DNA of 43,882 nt from positions 1 through 43,882 of the forward strand of contig NZ_PJJJ01000018.1 in NCBI RefSeq assembly GCF_002929495.1. Direction: 5' to 3'. The notes below the pieces were generated by a model. That model saw only the letters and a program-made list of their open reading frames with translations, was not told the DNA's origin and did not search any database. Every line of letters begins with the position of its first letter. The stretch's first letter is position 1. The DNA comes from Cryobacterium sp. Y82 (GTDB lineage Bacteria; Actinomycetota; Actinomycetes; Actinomycetales; Microbacteriaceae). A program made the translations under genes and the position numbers. This document shows, one piece after another, positions 1 to 8,692 of the stretch.

Positions 1-81
1 AGCCGACAAACCCACCGAGAATGACCGACTCGAACTAGCCGCCTAAACTCCCACTGGCCTCATTCACCTTGACAAATTCCG
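1..81 (+). mobile_element. Right-hand end of an IS3-family element (transposase C-terminus plus terminal sequence)
   Basis: The first 45 bases read in frame as the last 14 residues of an IS3-type transposase, ending ...ENDRLELAA and TAA. The following bases to 81 are the terminal sequence of the element. The whole 81 bp is the reverse complement of 37559-37639 with about 7 mismatches, so the same IS type lies at both ends of the catabolic region in opposite orientation. The body of this copy is outside the window. The junction at 81/82 falls inside copy A of the repetitive gene, so the IS inserted there. Confidence 0.8.
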
Positions 82-1090
82 GGACGCTCCAGGACCTCGT
101 GCAGTGCGAACTTCGTTACGAGTGATTCGGTCGGCAAAGTCGGCTTTCCCCGGTGAGCCCTTGCTGTGTTTTCCTCCTGCGCAGCGAACTCGAGACGTGC
201 ACTGTGGCGGTGAACGTGCGCTACGAGCATTTTCACGAGCTGATCGAGTTGCTTCCGCCGCTCCACATTTCGAACCTCTGCTTGCGTGCTCCGCACAGCC
301 GCGGCGACGTCGCGGCCGGTCAGCAGGTCGACCCGGCGCATCCGCTCCGCGACTACCTCCACAGCTCGGGCGTAGACAACGTCCTCTACCGACACAGTCG
401 GAAGCCCAACGCGCGCCCGTGACGACACGTAGGCTTCGGCGAACTCGCGCATGCGGGCACCGTTCTTGAGCATGTGCTCGGTCGGCGATTCAGCGATTCA
501 GCGAACACGGTGAACTGCCGCAGGTGCTCAGGCCGCGACGGGTCATTGAAATAGGCGTCGGCGTCGCGCTCGTTCACCCGACGCTCAGCCGCAGGCGTCG
601 CGTGCAAAAGTTTCGGCGGGAGGCCGGCCCGACTCAGGCTCCGCTTGAGGCGTCGCGCTGACGCGATAGCCTCCAGCTCGGACTTATATACCTCCGGGTC
701 GCTGCGCCTGTTGCGCTGCAACTCCGCCCGGCGCTCCTTGTTGCGGTCGGCCCACTGCCGGGTTATCTGCTTGGTGCGCTCGGGGTCCGCATCCCGCCTG
801 GCCGCGGCCCGGGCGTTCACCTCGTCACGATGAGCCTCGTAGTAACGGTTGTAGTACTCGCGCACCTTCTCGCGATTCTCCGCCACCCACCGCTGCTGAT
901 ACTCCCGCCAGCGCTCCGGATGCTCCACCCGCCACCGCTTCGCCCGCTCCCTCCACCGCTTCGCCCGCTCCCGCACCTGCGCCTCACGGTGCCGACGAGC
1001 CGCGGCCCGACGCATCGAGTCGCGATTGAGCTCCCGGGCCCGGTCAAGGTGTTCCGACCGCCAGAGATGATTCAGCTCGCGGATCCGGTC
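60..1090 (-). pseudogene. Copy A of the arginine-rich repetitive protein family, frameshifted and IS-truncated
   Basis: This is a decayed homologue of the intact gene at 35418-36647. The N-terminal part (about 1090 down to 490) keeps the charged repeat units (W-R-x-x-x-H/N-P-E-R type). The C-terminal part (473 down to 85) keeps the conserved segment with LLTGRDVAAAVRST. The two halves are in different frames because the 8-mer GCGATTCA is tandemly duplicated at 485-492 and 493-500; copy C has it once. The repeat region also carries an in-frame duplication of RERAKRW. The 3' end is cut by the IS3 end at position 81, and translation runs nine residues into the IS before stopping at 60. The original N-terminus beyond about 1090 is not recognisable. 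It cannot make a full-length product. Confidence 0.85.
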
Positions 1091-1558
1091 CGTGAGACGC
1101 GTCGAGGCACCCGACTGCTACGACAAACGCGAGAAACGAGGCAACCGCTGGGGCCAGCATGTCAGCCCGGAATCAATGACCTTTCAGCAATGACCACAGA
1201 CGAAATGCAAAAGTACCCTGATCGCCTTGGCGCTCGGTTGGCTGGCGGGTGACTTCTGGATAGCTGCCATTGAAATAGACTGAACGATTTGAATCGCTCG
1301 AATCCGGGTACCAGCCCGCAGTGCCGATCATGCGTTACCGAACCCTACGGCGGGCAGCTGGAGGAACGGAATGGTGCATCGTTCCAACGCCGTCACTGGA
1401 CGAAAACTCTGGTCTGGATACGGTTGGAGCGGCTCGCGACTCCCATGACAAACTTGACTTACGTGACTTGAGCAGCATTTCTATTGCCTTTCCTTGGCTG
1501 GACTAACGAGTCAACACTCAGAATCTAAACTTTCAATGACGGCCCTGATCATCTATAA
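1091..1558. other. Intergenic region, no gene recognised
   Basis: This 468-bp stretch lies between the broken start of copy A and the last gene of module 1. The short open frames in it have no recognisable domains and no good ribosome site. I saw no clear hairpin terminator for the long minus-strand operon that ends at 1559. Confidence 0.6.
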
Positions 1559-2464
1559 CTAGCGGGACACCGAGCCGGTCAGCGAGGCAATAGACCGCAG
1601 CACCAACGGCCTTGTTACCACCCACACAATGATCATGAGAACAAGCGACGCTGCGAAGATCCAAAACCCTACCCAGCTGTCGTCACTGCGAGCGGCGTAC
1701 ATATGGTTGAGATTTCGCAGCGCCCCGGTCGTCAGCACAAGGGTCACGTGCACCGCCGTGAACGCCACGAAAAAGATCATGACCGGAAAGTGAATTGCGC
1801 GCGCCACCGTGATCGGCACGAGCTTGCTGAATCGGGATGAGATGCCGGCGGGTGACATTCGCAGCCCCGTGATCAGCGCCAGAGGAGCGGCGATGAACAC
1901 GACCGCAAAATAGCTGAGCGTCTGAAGTGCGTTGTAGTTGACCCAGCCGTCTTCGACCGGCCAGTTCAATGACAGGTATTGCAGCGCCGCCGACAATGCG
2001 TTCGGAATGATTTCATAATCAAGCGGAACGATGCGCACCCACTGCCCCGTCACGAACAGCAGTACATAGAAAACGACACCGTTGATGACCCACAACGTGT
2101 CCGATGTGAGGTGCGCCCAGAGGTTGAGGCTGATGCGGGTCGGCGCTCGCTTGGTGCGAATGCGCCCTGTATTGTTGCGCTGCCAGTACGCTGCTGGGCG
2201 GGTGGAGGTGCGCACTTGCCAACCGGATCGCACGATGAACAGCAGAAAAAATACGTTCAGGCCGTGCTGCCAGGCGAGCCAAGCGGGGATGCCGACCGGC
2301 GCGGTCTCCGGTAACGTAGCGGTCCCCGGGTAGGCCGCGAGAAAGTTCTGGCCGGCCGCGGTCTCCCGCAGAGCCCGGGCAGCCAGAACCAAAGCCAGCA
2401 GTATTACGAGGGCGAGGGGTATCGCCCAGAGCAATCGGATGAGAGTTTTCGACGGTCGTGTCAT
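1559..2464 (-). CDS. Membrane b-type cytochrome (cytochrome b/b6-domain-like), linked to ETF genes
   Basis: The 301-residue protein has about six hydrophobic segments, near residues 10-30, 64-80, 122-142, 180-200, 226-245 and 264-285. Histidines in or beside them (H67, H118, H225, H239) are candidate haem ligands, the usual pattern for membrane cytochromes of the b561/cytochrome b N-terminal type. There is no CXXCH motif, so c-type haem is unlikely. Its ATG overlaps the EtfA stop by 4 bp (ATGA), which implies translational coupling. Known: ETF normally delivers electrons to ETF:quinone oxidoreductase. Inferred: as no ETF-QO gene is present here, this cytochrome may accept electrons from the ETF or its partner flavoprotein and pass them to quinone. 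The family call is fairly safe; the electron-acceptor role is a hypothesis. Confidence 0.75.
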   Translation of the reverse strand: MTRPSKTLIRLLWAIPLALVILLALVLAARALRETAAGQNFLAAYPGTATLPETAPVGIPAWLAWQHGLNVFFLLFIVRSGWQVRTSTRPAAYWQRNNTGRIRTKRAPTRISLNLWAHLTSDTLWVINGVVFYVLLFVTGQWVRIVPLDYEIIPNALSAALQYLSLNWPVEDGWVNYNALQTLSYFAVVFIAAPLALITGLRMSPAGISSRFSKLVPITVARAIHFPVMIFFVAFTAVHVTLVLTTGALRNLNHMYAARSDDSWVGFWIFAASLVLMIIVWVVTRPLVLRSIASLTGSVSR

Positions 2465-3462
2465 GCGGCGCTGTCGCGGGCGGCGATGGCCGCGATAAGT
2501 TGCGGCACCACAGCGAAAACATCGCCGACGATACCGAAGTCGGCGATGTCAAAAATGGGGGCGTTGGCATCCGTGTTGATGGCCACGATGGTGCTCGCTG
2601 TCTGCATGCCCGCGCGGTGCTGGATAGCACCTGAGATGCCCAGAGCTACGTAGAGCTCGGGCGACACAGTCACGCCGGTCTGGCCCACTTGGGTAGTTTG
2701 CTCGGCGAAGCCGGCGTCGACTGCCGCGCGAGATGCCCCGACCGCCGCCCCGAGCGCTGCGGCCAACTGTTCTACGAGTGCGAACTGTTCACGGGATTGC
2801 ATGCCTCGGCCCCCTGACACCACTGCGCGTGCGCCACGCAGGTCGGGGCGGTCGGCGCCGGCCTCAACGGCATGAAATGCCTCGATCACGGCAGAGTGGG
2901 CTCCGGCCACATCCGTATCCAAAATGTTGATTGTCGCGACCGGATGCTGAACTACAGGAGTCTCGTCGGCCGTACTCTGCCGCAGGGTCAAAATAGCCGG
3001 CTTCCCGGTGACCGCCGCGTCGACCAGATAGGAGCCGCCGAAAATGGAGTGCGTCGCTACTATTCGATCGTTGTCCTGCCGTACGTCGAGGGCATCCACG
3101 AGGAGTGTGCCGCCGAGGCGCACCGCCAGGCGACCGGCGATCTCTCTACCCTCGATGGAATTGCACAGCAGAACACCGGAGGCGGCGAGCGTGGTGGCGG
3201 CAGTAGCCAGTGCCTCAAGTTGCGGCCAATGCATGATCACGCCGACGTGCTCGCTCGCAACCAGGTAGACCTGCTCGGCTCCGAGCGTCCCGAGGTGCTC
3301 GCTGATGCGTGCGACCAGTTGCCGGTTATTCGTTATCTCGGCACGCACTGCGGCGACAGCCACAGGGGTTCCGAGCCGCGCCGCTGCACTCAGGAGCTGG
3401 GCAGCAGTGTTAGCGATCTCGCCAGCGGGTGTGATGTCGATGAGGGTGATGATGTGTGACAC
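2461..3462 (-). CDS. etfA: Electron transfer flavoprotein alpha subunit
   Basis: The 333-residue product has the EtfA/FixB layout: an N-terminal alpha/beta domain and a C-terminal FAD-binding domain. The C-terminal signature is clear, with GISGAIQHRAGM at about 275-286 and INTDANAPIFDIADFGIVGD at about 295-314, which bind FAD. SGGRGM at about 216-221 is also typical. With EtfB it forms a soluble heterodimer that shuttles electrons from dehydrogenases. It lies 38 bp downstream of etfB and overlaps the cytochrome b gene by ATGA. A GGAG-type ribosome site precedes the ATG. The gene company suggests it serves the flavoprotein at 4262-5647 rather than general fatty-acid oxidation. Confidence 0.95.
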   Translation of the reverse strand: MSHIITLIDITPAGEIANTAAQLLSAAARLGTPVAVAAVRAEITNNRQLVARISEHLGTLGAEQVYLVASEHVGVIMHWPQLEALATAATTLAASGVLLCNSIEGREIAGRLAVRLGGTLLVDALDVRQDNDRIVATHSIFGGSYLVDAAVTGKPAILTLRQSTADETPVVQHPVATINILDTDVAGAHSAVIEAFHAVEAGADRPDLRGARAVVSGGRGMQSREQFALVEQLAAALGAAVGASRAAVDAGFAEQTTQVGQTGVTVSPELYVALGISGAIQHRAGMQTASTIVAINTDANAPIFDIADFGIVGDVFAVVPQLIAAIAARDSAA

Positions 3463-3500
3463 GTGAGTCTCCTTACAAGTGAGATGAGCAGCCGGCAGCG

Positions 3501-4265
3501 TTAGATCAGGCGTTTGCCAGCGAGAAAGCCGGCCAGCTCGGTTCCGGCGTCGCCGGCGTCGACGATCTTTATCCCGGCGGCGCGTGCGGGGGTGCGTTGG
3601 GCAGCGAGAGTGATGGCATCCGCTCGGGGAGCAGTGTCGACTGCCAGGTCTGCGAGGGTCATCACCACGACGGGCTTCTTCTTGGCGCGCATGATGTTTC
3701 GAAAAGTGGCGAACCGAGGTGTGGCTGACAGCTCGGTTATCGAGATGACCGCCGGCAGAACGCTGCTCACAGTGAGGGTGCCAGCCTCAGTGGCGCGCTC
3801 CCCATGCAAGGCGTCGACTCCGATCACGACCGAATTTAGATTTGTGGCCTGTGACACGCCGAGTAGCTCGGCCACCATTGAGGCAATGACGCCTCCACGA
3901 CCATCCGTCGATTCGTTGCCAGCGATCACCAGGCCGAAACCTGTCTGACGCAGCGCTGCGGCCAGCACTGTGGCGGTGCGCACCAGATCGGCCCCAGCCA
4001 GCAAGGGGTCGAGCACGTGCACGGCAGAATCGGCGCCCATAGCGAGCGCCTTGCGCAGCGAGTCTTTGGCTTGCTCTGGTCCCATGGTGAGCACCACAAC
4101 TTCGGCATCGTGCGAATCCTGGTACGCGAGCGCTACCTCGAGGGCACGTTCATTGATCTCGTCGATCACAGCCGCGCCAGTGCGGTCAATCCATCCGGTG
4201 TTCAGATCGAGCGTGCGCTCATTCCAAGTGTCGGGCACGTGTTTAACCAGTACAACAATTTTCAT
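3501..4265 (-). CDS. etfB: Electron transfer flavoprotein beta subunit
   Basis: The 254-residue protein begins MKIVVLVKHVPDT, the standard EtfB start. It has DEINERALEVAL (about 35-46), MGADSAVHV (about 76-84) and the nucleotide-loop region GNESTDGRGG (about 116-125). It is the partner of EtfA. Its start codon overlaps the stop of the FAD oxidoreductase by 4 bp, so the flavoenzyme, EtfB, EtfA and cytochrome b are read as one tightly coupled unit. Length matches the family (about 250-265 residues). Whether it holds AMP, as in ordinary ETFs, or a second FAD, as in bifurcating ETFs, cannot be settled by eye. Confidence 0.95.
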   Translation of the reverse strand: MKIVVLVKHVPDTWNERTLDLNTGWIDRTGAAVIDEINERALEVALAYQDSHDAEVVVLTMGPEQAKDSLRKALAMGADSAVHVLDPLLAGADLVRTATVLAAALRQTGFGLVIAGNESTDGRGGVIASMVAELLGVSQATNLNSVVIGVDALHGERATEAGTLTVSSVLPAVISITELSATPRFATFRNIMRAKKKPVVVMTLADLAVDTAPRADAITLAAQRTPARAAGIKIVDAGDAGTELAGFLAGKRLI

Positions 4266-5647
4266 GACACAACTCCAGCGTTAGCGTGCAGGTGTTCGGC
4301 GGCCAGATAGGCCAGGCCGAGTGCAGGAAGCAGCCCGTTACCGGCGAGATAGCCGGCGGCGCCGTGACCAGAGATGCCCATTGCAGCGCCACCGGATGCG
4401 TAGAGTCCGGTGATCGCGTCACCCGTGTCGCGCAGTACCCGGCCTTGACCGTCCACTCGCAGGCCACCCTGGGTGTGGAACAGGGCGGGCTGCACGAAGA
4501 TGGCGGCGAGTTCGCCATTCAGTGGCGCCTCCCAAAGGGTGCGACCGAAGGCATCCGCTGCCCGCGCCGCGGCGTACTCGCGAGTCTCGGCGAGGGTTTG
4601 GGTGAGACCCGCGGAGTCGATATTCACGAGTTCGGCTAGCTCGGCCGCGGTGGTGGCCCAGCGGATCCCGTTGAGATTGACGGTGTCCTGGTAGTCCTGA
4701 AACGACAGGCACGCCTCGTGAATACGCCGGTCGAGAATGATCCACGCCCGGCCGTTCGCATGCCGGAGCGACTCCTGCGCGTACTCGGAATAGCCGCTGG
4801 TCTCGTTGCCGAACCGTGCACCCGCCTCGTTTACGAGAAACCCGCCGTGCATGACCGTGGCCCAGCCGGCAAGGGTGGCCGAGGGCATCGCGAGGGCGGC
4901 GTGTCCCTGGTAGGCGTCGAGATAGGCCGTCGCGGCGCCGAGCCGGGCGCCGATTTGAAGCGCCGTTCCGGTGGACTCGTCACTGCCGTAGTAAACGGCG
5001 CCGGCGATCTCCGGCAGGTACCGGCCCACGAGCTCGGCGTCAGCGCCGAACCCGTTGGTGGCGAGCAGCACGGCCCGGGTGTGGATCGTCTCGAGCCCCG
5101 CAGGTGTATCGACGACCACCGCCGACACGGTGCCGTCGGTCATGATCACATCGATAAGCCGGGCCGGCACGAAGAAATCGATGAGTGGTGAGCTCTGCGC
5201 CGCTTCGGCCAGGTGCTTGAGCAACACGGCGCCGGCGCGGCCGGGCACGGTATGGCAGCGCAGCTGAGAGTGCCCCGGGTAGGGAAAATCGGTCACGAGG
5301 GACATGGGCAGGCCCACCTCGTCGGCAAGCCATTCCACGAGGGGGCCGCTCACCTCGGCGAGGGCCCGCGCGAGATTCTCGTCGGCCTGCCCCTTGGTCT
5401 TGGCCACGATGTCGGCGTAGAACGTGTCGGCGGAATCCGCGATGCCGGCCTCGGACTGCCAGCGCGAGCCCGCCCCGGGGATCATCGCAGTGGACATTGC
5501 CGTGTTGTTCGCGCTGAGAAAGTGCTCGCTGGCATCGATGACGAGCACGGACAGCCCGTGCTGCGCCGCCCGGATAGCGGCGGCCAGGCCGCCCCCTCCC
5601 CCGGCGACGACGAGGTCGACACCCTCTTCTTCGGTATTGTCGGTCAT
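4262..5647 (-). CDS. FAD-dependent oxidoreductase, fumarate reductase/succinate dehydrogenase flavoprotein type
   Basis: The 461-residue protein has an N-terminal Rossmann dinucleotide fold (glycine-rich AGGGGGLAAA at about 15-24, then an acidic end of strand, VIDAS). The C-terminal stretch GLYASGGAAMGISGHGAAGY resembles the FAD-closing motif of the FAD_binding_2 family (fumarate reductase, 3-ketosteroid dehydrogenase, urocanate reductase, tricarballylate dehydrogenase). It is shorter than the TcuA-like paralogue at 22161-23675. It overlaps EtfB downstream and MmgE/PrpD upstream by ATGA. Inferred: it dehydrogenates the pathway acid and hands electrons to EtfAB. The substrate is unknown, and a reductase direction cannot be excluded. 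Confidence 0.85.
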   Translation of the reverse strand: MTDNTEEEGVDLVVAGGGGGLAAAIRAAQHGLSVLVIDASEHFLSANNTAMSTAMIPGAGSRWQSEAGIADSADTFYADIVAKTKGQADENLARALAEVSGPLVEWLADEVGLPMSLVTDFPYPGHSQLRCHTVPGRAGAVLLKHLAEAAQSSPLIDFFVPARLIDVIMTDGTVSAVVVDTPAGLETIHTRAVLLATNGFGADAELVGRYLPEIAGAVYYGSDESTGTALQIGARLGAATAYLDAYQGHAALAMPSATLAGWATVMHGGFLVNEAGARFGNETSGYSEYAQESLRHANGRAWIILDRRIHEACLSFQDYQDTVNLNGIRWATTAAELAELVNIDSAGLTQTLAETREYAAARAADAFGRTLWEAPLNGELAAIFVQPALFHTQGGLRVDGQGRVLRDTGDAITGLYASGGAAMGISGHGAAGYLAGNGLLPALGLAYLAAEHLHANAGVVS

Positions 5648-7014
5648 AGTGCTGCTCCTTGGATCGTGGGCGTGAGAGCGGCCAGGGTTGCCGCGGCGTC
5701 GGCGCTGGCGACAAGGGTGGCGACCAGGCTGGCAAGGTGTGCGGTGTCGGCAGACCCGATAAGGGCATCGAGCTTGGCGGTGATCTGCTCGGCACCGAGC
5801 GGAGAGTTGTCGGCATCCCCAATGGCGTTGGGCGCTGAGTCAGTGAGCACCGTTCCGTCGCTCAGGGTGATATCGACCCGAACCCAGCGAGCGTCGGGCA
5901 GCAGCCTGTCGAAATCGTCCGACGCGGCCATGCGCACCCGAGTGCTGAGCGCCCGCGCTTGGGCGAAGGCCGGCAGCGCCGGGTTCATTGCCTGCGGGTC
6001 GACGCGTTCATTAAGCAGGGCGGCCGCCACAACGAAGGGGAAGGAGAACATGGCCGACAGCCGGTTGTGGGCGGTGCCGTCGAACAGCGGCCGTGCCAGG
6101 GCTGTGGTGGTCACGAGCACATCGGCCACATCGGCCATGGCGAAGGCGCGCCGCGCCTTGAGCGCCTGGATGATGTCGATCGCGCCGTGCGTGAAAGCGC
6201 AGCTTGAGTGCGACTTTACGTAGCCCTCGGTGATAAACCAGCGCTCACCGAGGTCGTCGACCAGGGCTGCGGCGTCGAGGGTGCCGATGATGGTGCCCAG
6301 GCTGCTTGCCAGGGCACCGGTGTTGGCGACCAGTCCTGACCCGGCCAGCCGCGCGGCGTGCAACCCCGCTGTGCCGGCGTTGGCGGCCCACAGGTTTCGG
6401 GTGAAGTTGCCCTCGAGCGCCATGGACCACGGCGTCACCGTCATAAGCCCACCCGAGGCATCCATCGCCGCCGCGATGCGCTCGGCCGGGTGCCCGGCAA
6501 CCAGTGCCGCGGCGCACGCCGCTCCCACTGCACCCCAGTGTCCGTGTGGGTGCCACAGCGGATGTCGATCCAGGGCCCGGCCACACCGTGCGGCTACCTC
6601 GTACCCCGCGACCACAGCCACCAGGAACTCCGCCCCGGTCACTGCCCGGCGGGAGCGTTGCACTGCGGCCATGGCGGCGAAGACGATGTGCGCCGCCGGG
6701 TGGCCCTGCGAATGCTTGTTACCTTCGTCGAGCTCAAGCACGCAGGCCGAGACGGCGTTCAGAAAAGCGGCCTCCTCAGCGGTCGTAGTGTCGCTCGTTC
6801 CGAGGATGGGGGCACGGCCAGGTTCGGCGTCCCACTCGGCGAACAGCCGCGTCAGTTCAGGGGTGCGGGCACCGGCCACGGTGACGCCCCACAAGTCAGT
6901 GAGCAGCAGGAGCAGTCGTTCGCGCACGCTCTCGGGCAGGCTCTCAAACGTGAGCGCGGCCGCGAATTCGGCCAGCTGGTCGATGGCACGGACCAACGCG
7001 GGTCGGTCGGTCAT
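5644..7014 (-). CDS. MmgE/PrpD family protein (first copy)
   Basis: The 456-residue protein matches the MmgE/PrpD fold family, which includes 2-methylcitrate dehydratase, cis-aconitate decarboxylase and iminodisuccinate epimerase. Family features are an N-terminal all-alpha domain, GHPAAHIVFAA near residues 105-115, and HPHGHWGAVGAACAAALVAG further on. The start at 7014 (MTDRPALVRAIDQL) was chosen because it overlaps the stop of the racemase gene by ATGA; a longer frame upstream would run deep into that gene. It should act on a small di- or tricarboxylic acid by dehydration, decarboxylation or epimerisation. It is a distant paralogue of 14351-15820. Confidence 0.85.
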   Translation of the reverse strand: MTDRPALVRAIDQLAEFAAALTFESLPESVRERLLLLLTDLWGVTVAGARTPELTRLFAEWDAEPGRAPILGTSDTTTAEEAAFLNAVSACVLELDEGNKHSQGHPAAHIVFAAMAAVQRSRRAVTGAEFLVAVVAGYEVAARCGRALDRHPLWHPHGHWGAVGAACAAALVAGHPAERIAAAMDASGGLMTVTPWSMALEGNFTRNLWAANAGTAGLHAARLAGSGLVANTGALASSLGTIIGTLDAAALVDDLGERWFITEGYVKSHSSCAFTHGAIDIIQALKARRAFAMADVADVLVTTTALARPLFDGTAHNRLSAMFSFPFVVAAALLNERVDPQAMNPALPAFAQARALSTRVRMAASDDFDRLLPDARWVRVDITLSDGTVLTDSAPNAIGDADNSPLGAEQITAKLDALIGSADTAHLASLVATLVASADAAATLAALTPTIQGAAL

Positions 7015-7661
7015 GCCCACGCGACTGCCCGCGGCGACAAGTGTAGTTTCGCGCTGAGGCCGAGCAGTTGCAGCGCGAGGGACGTGGGGTCGACGAGCTT
7101 GGTCCCGACGTCCGGTACTTCCACCGCAGAGCATCCGTTGATGACCGCATCGTCAGTGGCGGTGGACAGGAGGTCGCGCGTAGCTCTCGCCCACCGGGCT
7201 TCGTCGGAGATGTCATCGACAGAAAGTCCGAGAATTGCGGTGCTGATGGCGGCGCCGTAGAGCGCGAGCTTGCGATCCAGCTCCCGCGCAATCGTATCGT
7301 TGCGAGCGACGGCACCCACAGTGAGGCCCTGGCCGAGTAGAAAGGTAGTCGTGAGTTTGAGAATGCCGTAGACCGGCCGGGCAAACAGGCCGGGCGGGCT
7401 GTCGACTACCGGGTCGAGAACGCAATCCGGCAGGAAACCGCTCCAGCCCGTACCGTCGACGGCGCGATAGCGCGCAATGAGACATTGCTCCGACGCCACG
7501 ATGTCGTCGTGCGTCTCGAGTGATCGGGGTACTTCGGAACCGGCACCCAAGTTTTCCACGAGCACACGCACGCCCGCCGGCACGAGCCGGTCGTAGCGAT
7601 GCTGGCGCCGGGCGATTTCTTCCACGCTCACGGCAATCGGAGTGATGGCAAGTAACTGCAA
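7011..7661 (-). CDS. Asp/Glu/hydantoin racemase superfamily protein
   Basis: The product of about 216 residues has the two-cysteine layout of the Asp/Glu racemase superfamily: a first Cys in PDCVLDP and a second in NGCSAVEVP, each in a half-domain. This superfamily also includes hydantoin racemase, maleate cis-trans isomerase and arylmalonate decarboxylase. I chose a TTG start at 7661, eight bases after the preceding stop, because the protein then begins MQLLAITPIAV like family members and a GAGG lies just upstream; the longer frame overlaps the previous gene. With a hydantoinase in the same cluster, hydantoin racemase or a cis-trans isomerase of an unsaturated dicarboxylate are the best guesses. 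Confidence 0.75.
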   Translation of the reverse strand: MQLLAITPIAVSVEEIARRQHRYDRLVPAGVRVLVENLGAGSEVPRSLETHDDIVASEQCLIARYRAVDGTGWSGFLPDCVLDPVVDSPPGLFARPVYGILKLTTTFLLGQGLTVGAVARNDTIARELDRKLALYGAAISTAILGLSVDDISDEARWARATRDLLSTATDDAVINGCSAVEVPDVGTKLVDPTSLALQLLGLSAKLHLSPRAVAWA

Positions 7662-7668
7662 AACAACC

Positions 7669-7977
7669 TCAGCTCTGAAGTTGGGGAACGATCCCGAGGA
7701 CACGGGGATCGTTCGGGTGGAGGGCGAGTGGATGCGCGGTGATCGACATCCAGGGATACAGCGGCAGCGAGGATAGGGCTTCATGAAGTTCGGTGGCATC
7801 GGCCACCTCGTAGAGACTCCAGTTGGCCCAGCGCCCAGGAATGCGCCATATTCGCCTGAGTTTCCCGGCGCGGGCAAGAACCTGGCCCTGTTCAAGCTCC
7901 CGCTGAAAGATTGCTTCCTTGCGGGCCGCGTCACCGTCGGCCGGCCAGGCTATGTCAATGTGAACGAGAAATTCCAT
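7669..7977 (-). CDS. Muconolactone delta-isomerase-like protein
   Basis: The 102-residue protein begins MEFLVHIDIAWP and has RIWRIPGRWANWSLYEV and LPLYPWMSITAHPLALHP. This is the pattern of muconolactone isomerase (CatC, about 92-96 residues), a small dimeric alpha/beta barrel protein. The start at 7977 follows an AAGGGG ribosome site; the upstream extension is not conserved. No catA or catB (catechol dioxygenase, muconate cycloisomerase) is present, so the usual ortho-cleavage role is not supported here. It may isomerise a different lactone or unsaturated acid. It sits between the importer genes and the racemase gene in the same operon. Confidence 0.8.
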   Translation of the reverse strand: MEFLVHIDIAWPADGDAARKEAIFQRELEQGQVLARAGKLRRIWRIPGRWANWSLYEVADATELHEALSSLPLYPWMSITAHPLALHPNDPRVLGIVPQLQS

Positions 7978-7987
7978 GCCGTGCCCC

Positions 7988-8692
7988 TTACATACCGAGA
8001 TAGGCTTTGCGAACCTCGGCGCTGTCGGCAAGCTCTTGCCCGGTGCCCTCAAGCACGACAGAACCGCTCTCGAGCACATAGGCACGATCGGAGATCGCCA
8101 ACGCCTGTGATGCGTTCTGCTCCACGATCAGCACGGTCGCGCCATCGTCGCGAATCTTCTGGATCGCCGCGAAGACCTGAGCGACCAAGTTGGGCGCAAG
8201 TCCGATCGACGGTTCATCGAGCGTGAGACATTTGGGCTGCGCCATGAGCGCACGACCGATGGCCAACATCTGTTGCTGCCCGCCTGACATGGTCTCGGCA
8301 CGCTGGGTTCGCCGGGATTGCAGAATGGGAAACAAGTCGAAGACACGCTCGAGGGATGCACGAACCGACGATTTCGGCTGCGTATACGCACCCATCACCA
8401 GGTTTTCGATGACCTGAAGCCCACCGAACAGCGCCCGGTCCTGGGCGACGTGCACGAGACCGGCCCGCACGATCTGATCCGGTCGGGCGCTCTGCAGGGG
8501 AACACCCTCGAACAGAATTTCCCCGCTACTGGGGTGGATGAGACCGGCCAGCGAGCGCAAGGTGGTCGTCTTGCCGGCTCCGTTGGCGCCGATCAGTGAT
8601 ACGATCTCGCCGCTGCCGACGTGCAGCGACAGCTCGTGGAGAATCTCCAGTTTTCTATAGCCTGCACGAACATTCTTGACCTCGAGCAGCAT
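7988..8692 (-). CDS. livF: Branched-chain amino acid/carboxylate ABC importer ATPase LivF (system 1)
   Basis: The 234-residue ATPase has Walker A GANGAGKTTT (about 34-43), signature MSGGQQQMLAIGRAL, Walker B CLTLDEPSIGLAP and the switch histidine region replaced by VEQNAS, as usual in LivF. It ends with the normal LivF tail (VRKAYLGM). It shares one base with the livG1 stop. With LivGHMK1 it forms a complete HAAT-type importer. Placement directly before the catabolic enzymes suggests the transported solute is their substrate rather than branched-chain amino acids. Confidence 0.92.
   Translation of the reverse strand: MLLEVKNVRAGYRKLEILHELSLHVGSGEIVSLIGANGAGKTTTLRSLAGLIHPSSGEILFEGVPLQSARPDQIVRAGLVHVAQDRALFGGLQVIENLVMGAYTQPKSSVRASLERVFDLFPILQSRRTQRAETMSGGQQQMLAIGRALMAQPKCLTLDEPSIGLAPNLVAQVFAAIQKIRDDGATVLIVEQNASQALAISDRAYVLESGSVVLEGTGQELADSAEVRKAYLGM

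Noticed and set aside
104..469. Plus-strand open frame opposite copy A
   Set aside because: It is a shadow of the repetitive gene on the other strand; composition is typical of antisense GC-rich frames.
1289..1506. Small plus-strand frames in the first intergenic region
   Set aside because: No ribosome site, no motif and different frames overlapping each other.
5213..6223. 336-residue plus-strand open frame opposite the FAD oxidoreductase and MmgE/PrpD genes
   Set aside because: Long antisense frames are expected in GC-rich coding DNA; the opposite strand has two clear coupled genes there.
6230..7260. Two overlapping plus-strand frames opposite MmgE/PrpD and the racemase gene
   Set aside because: No domain or ribosome site, and they mirror well-supported minus-strand genes.
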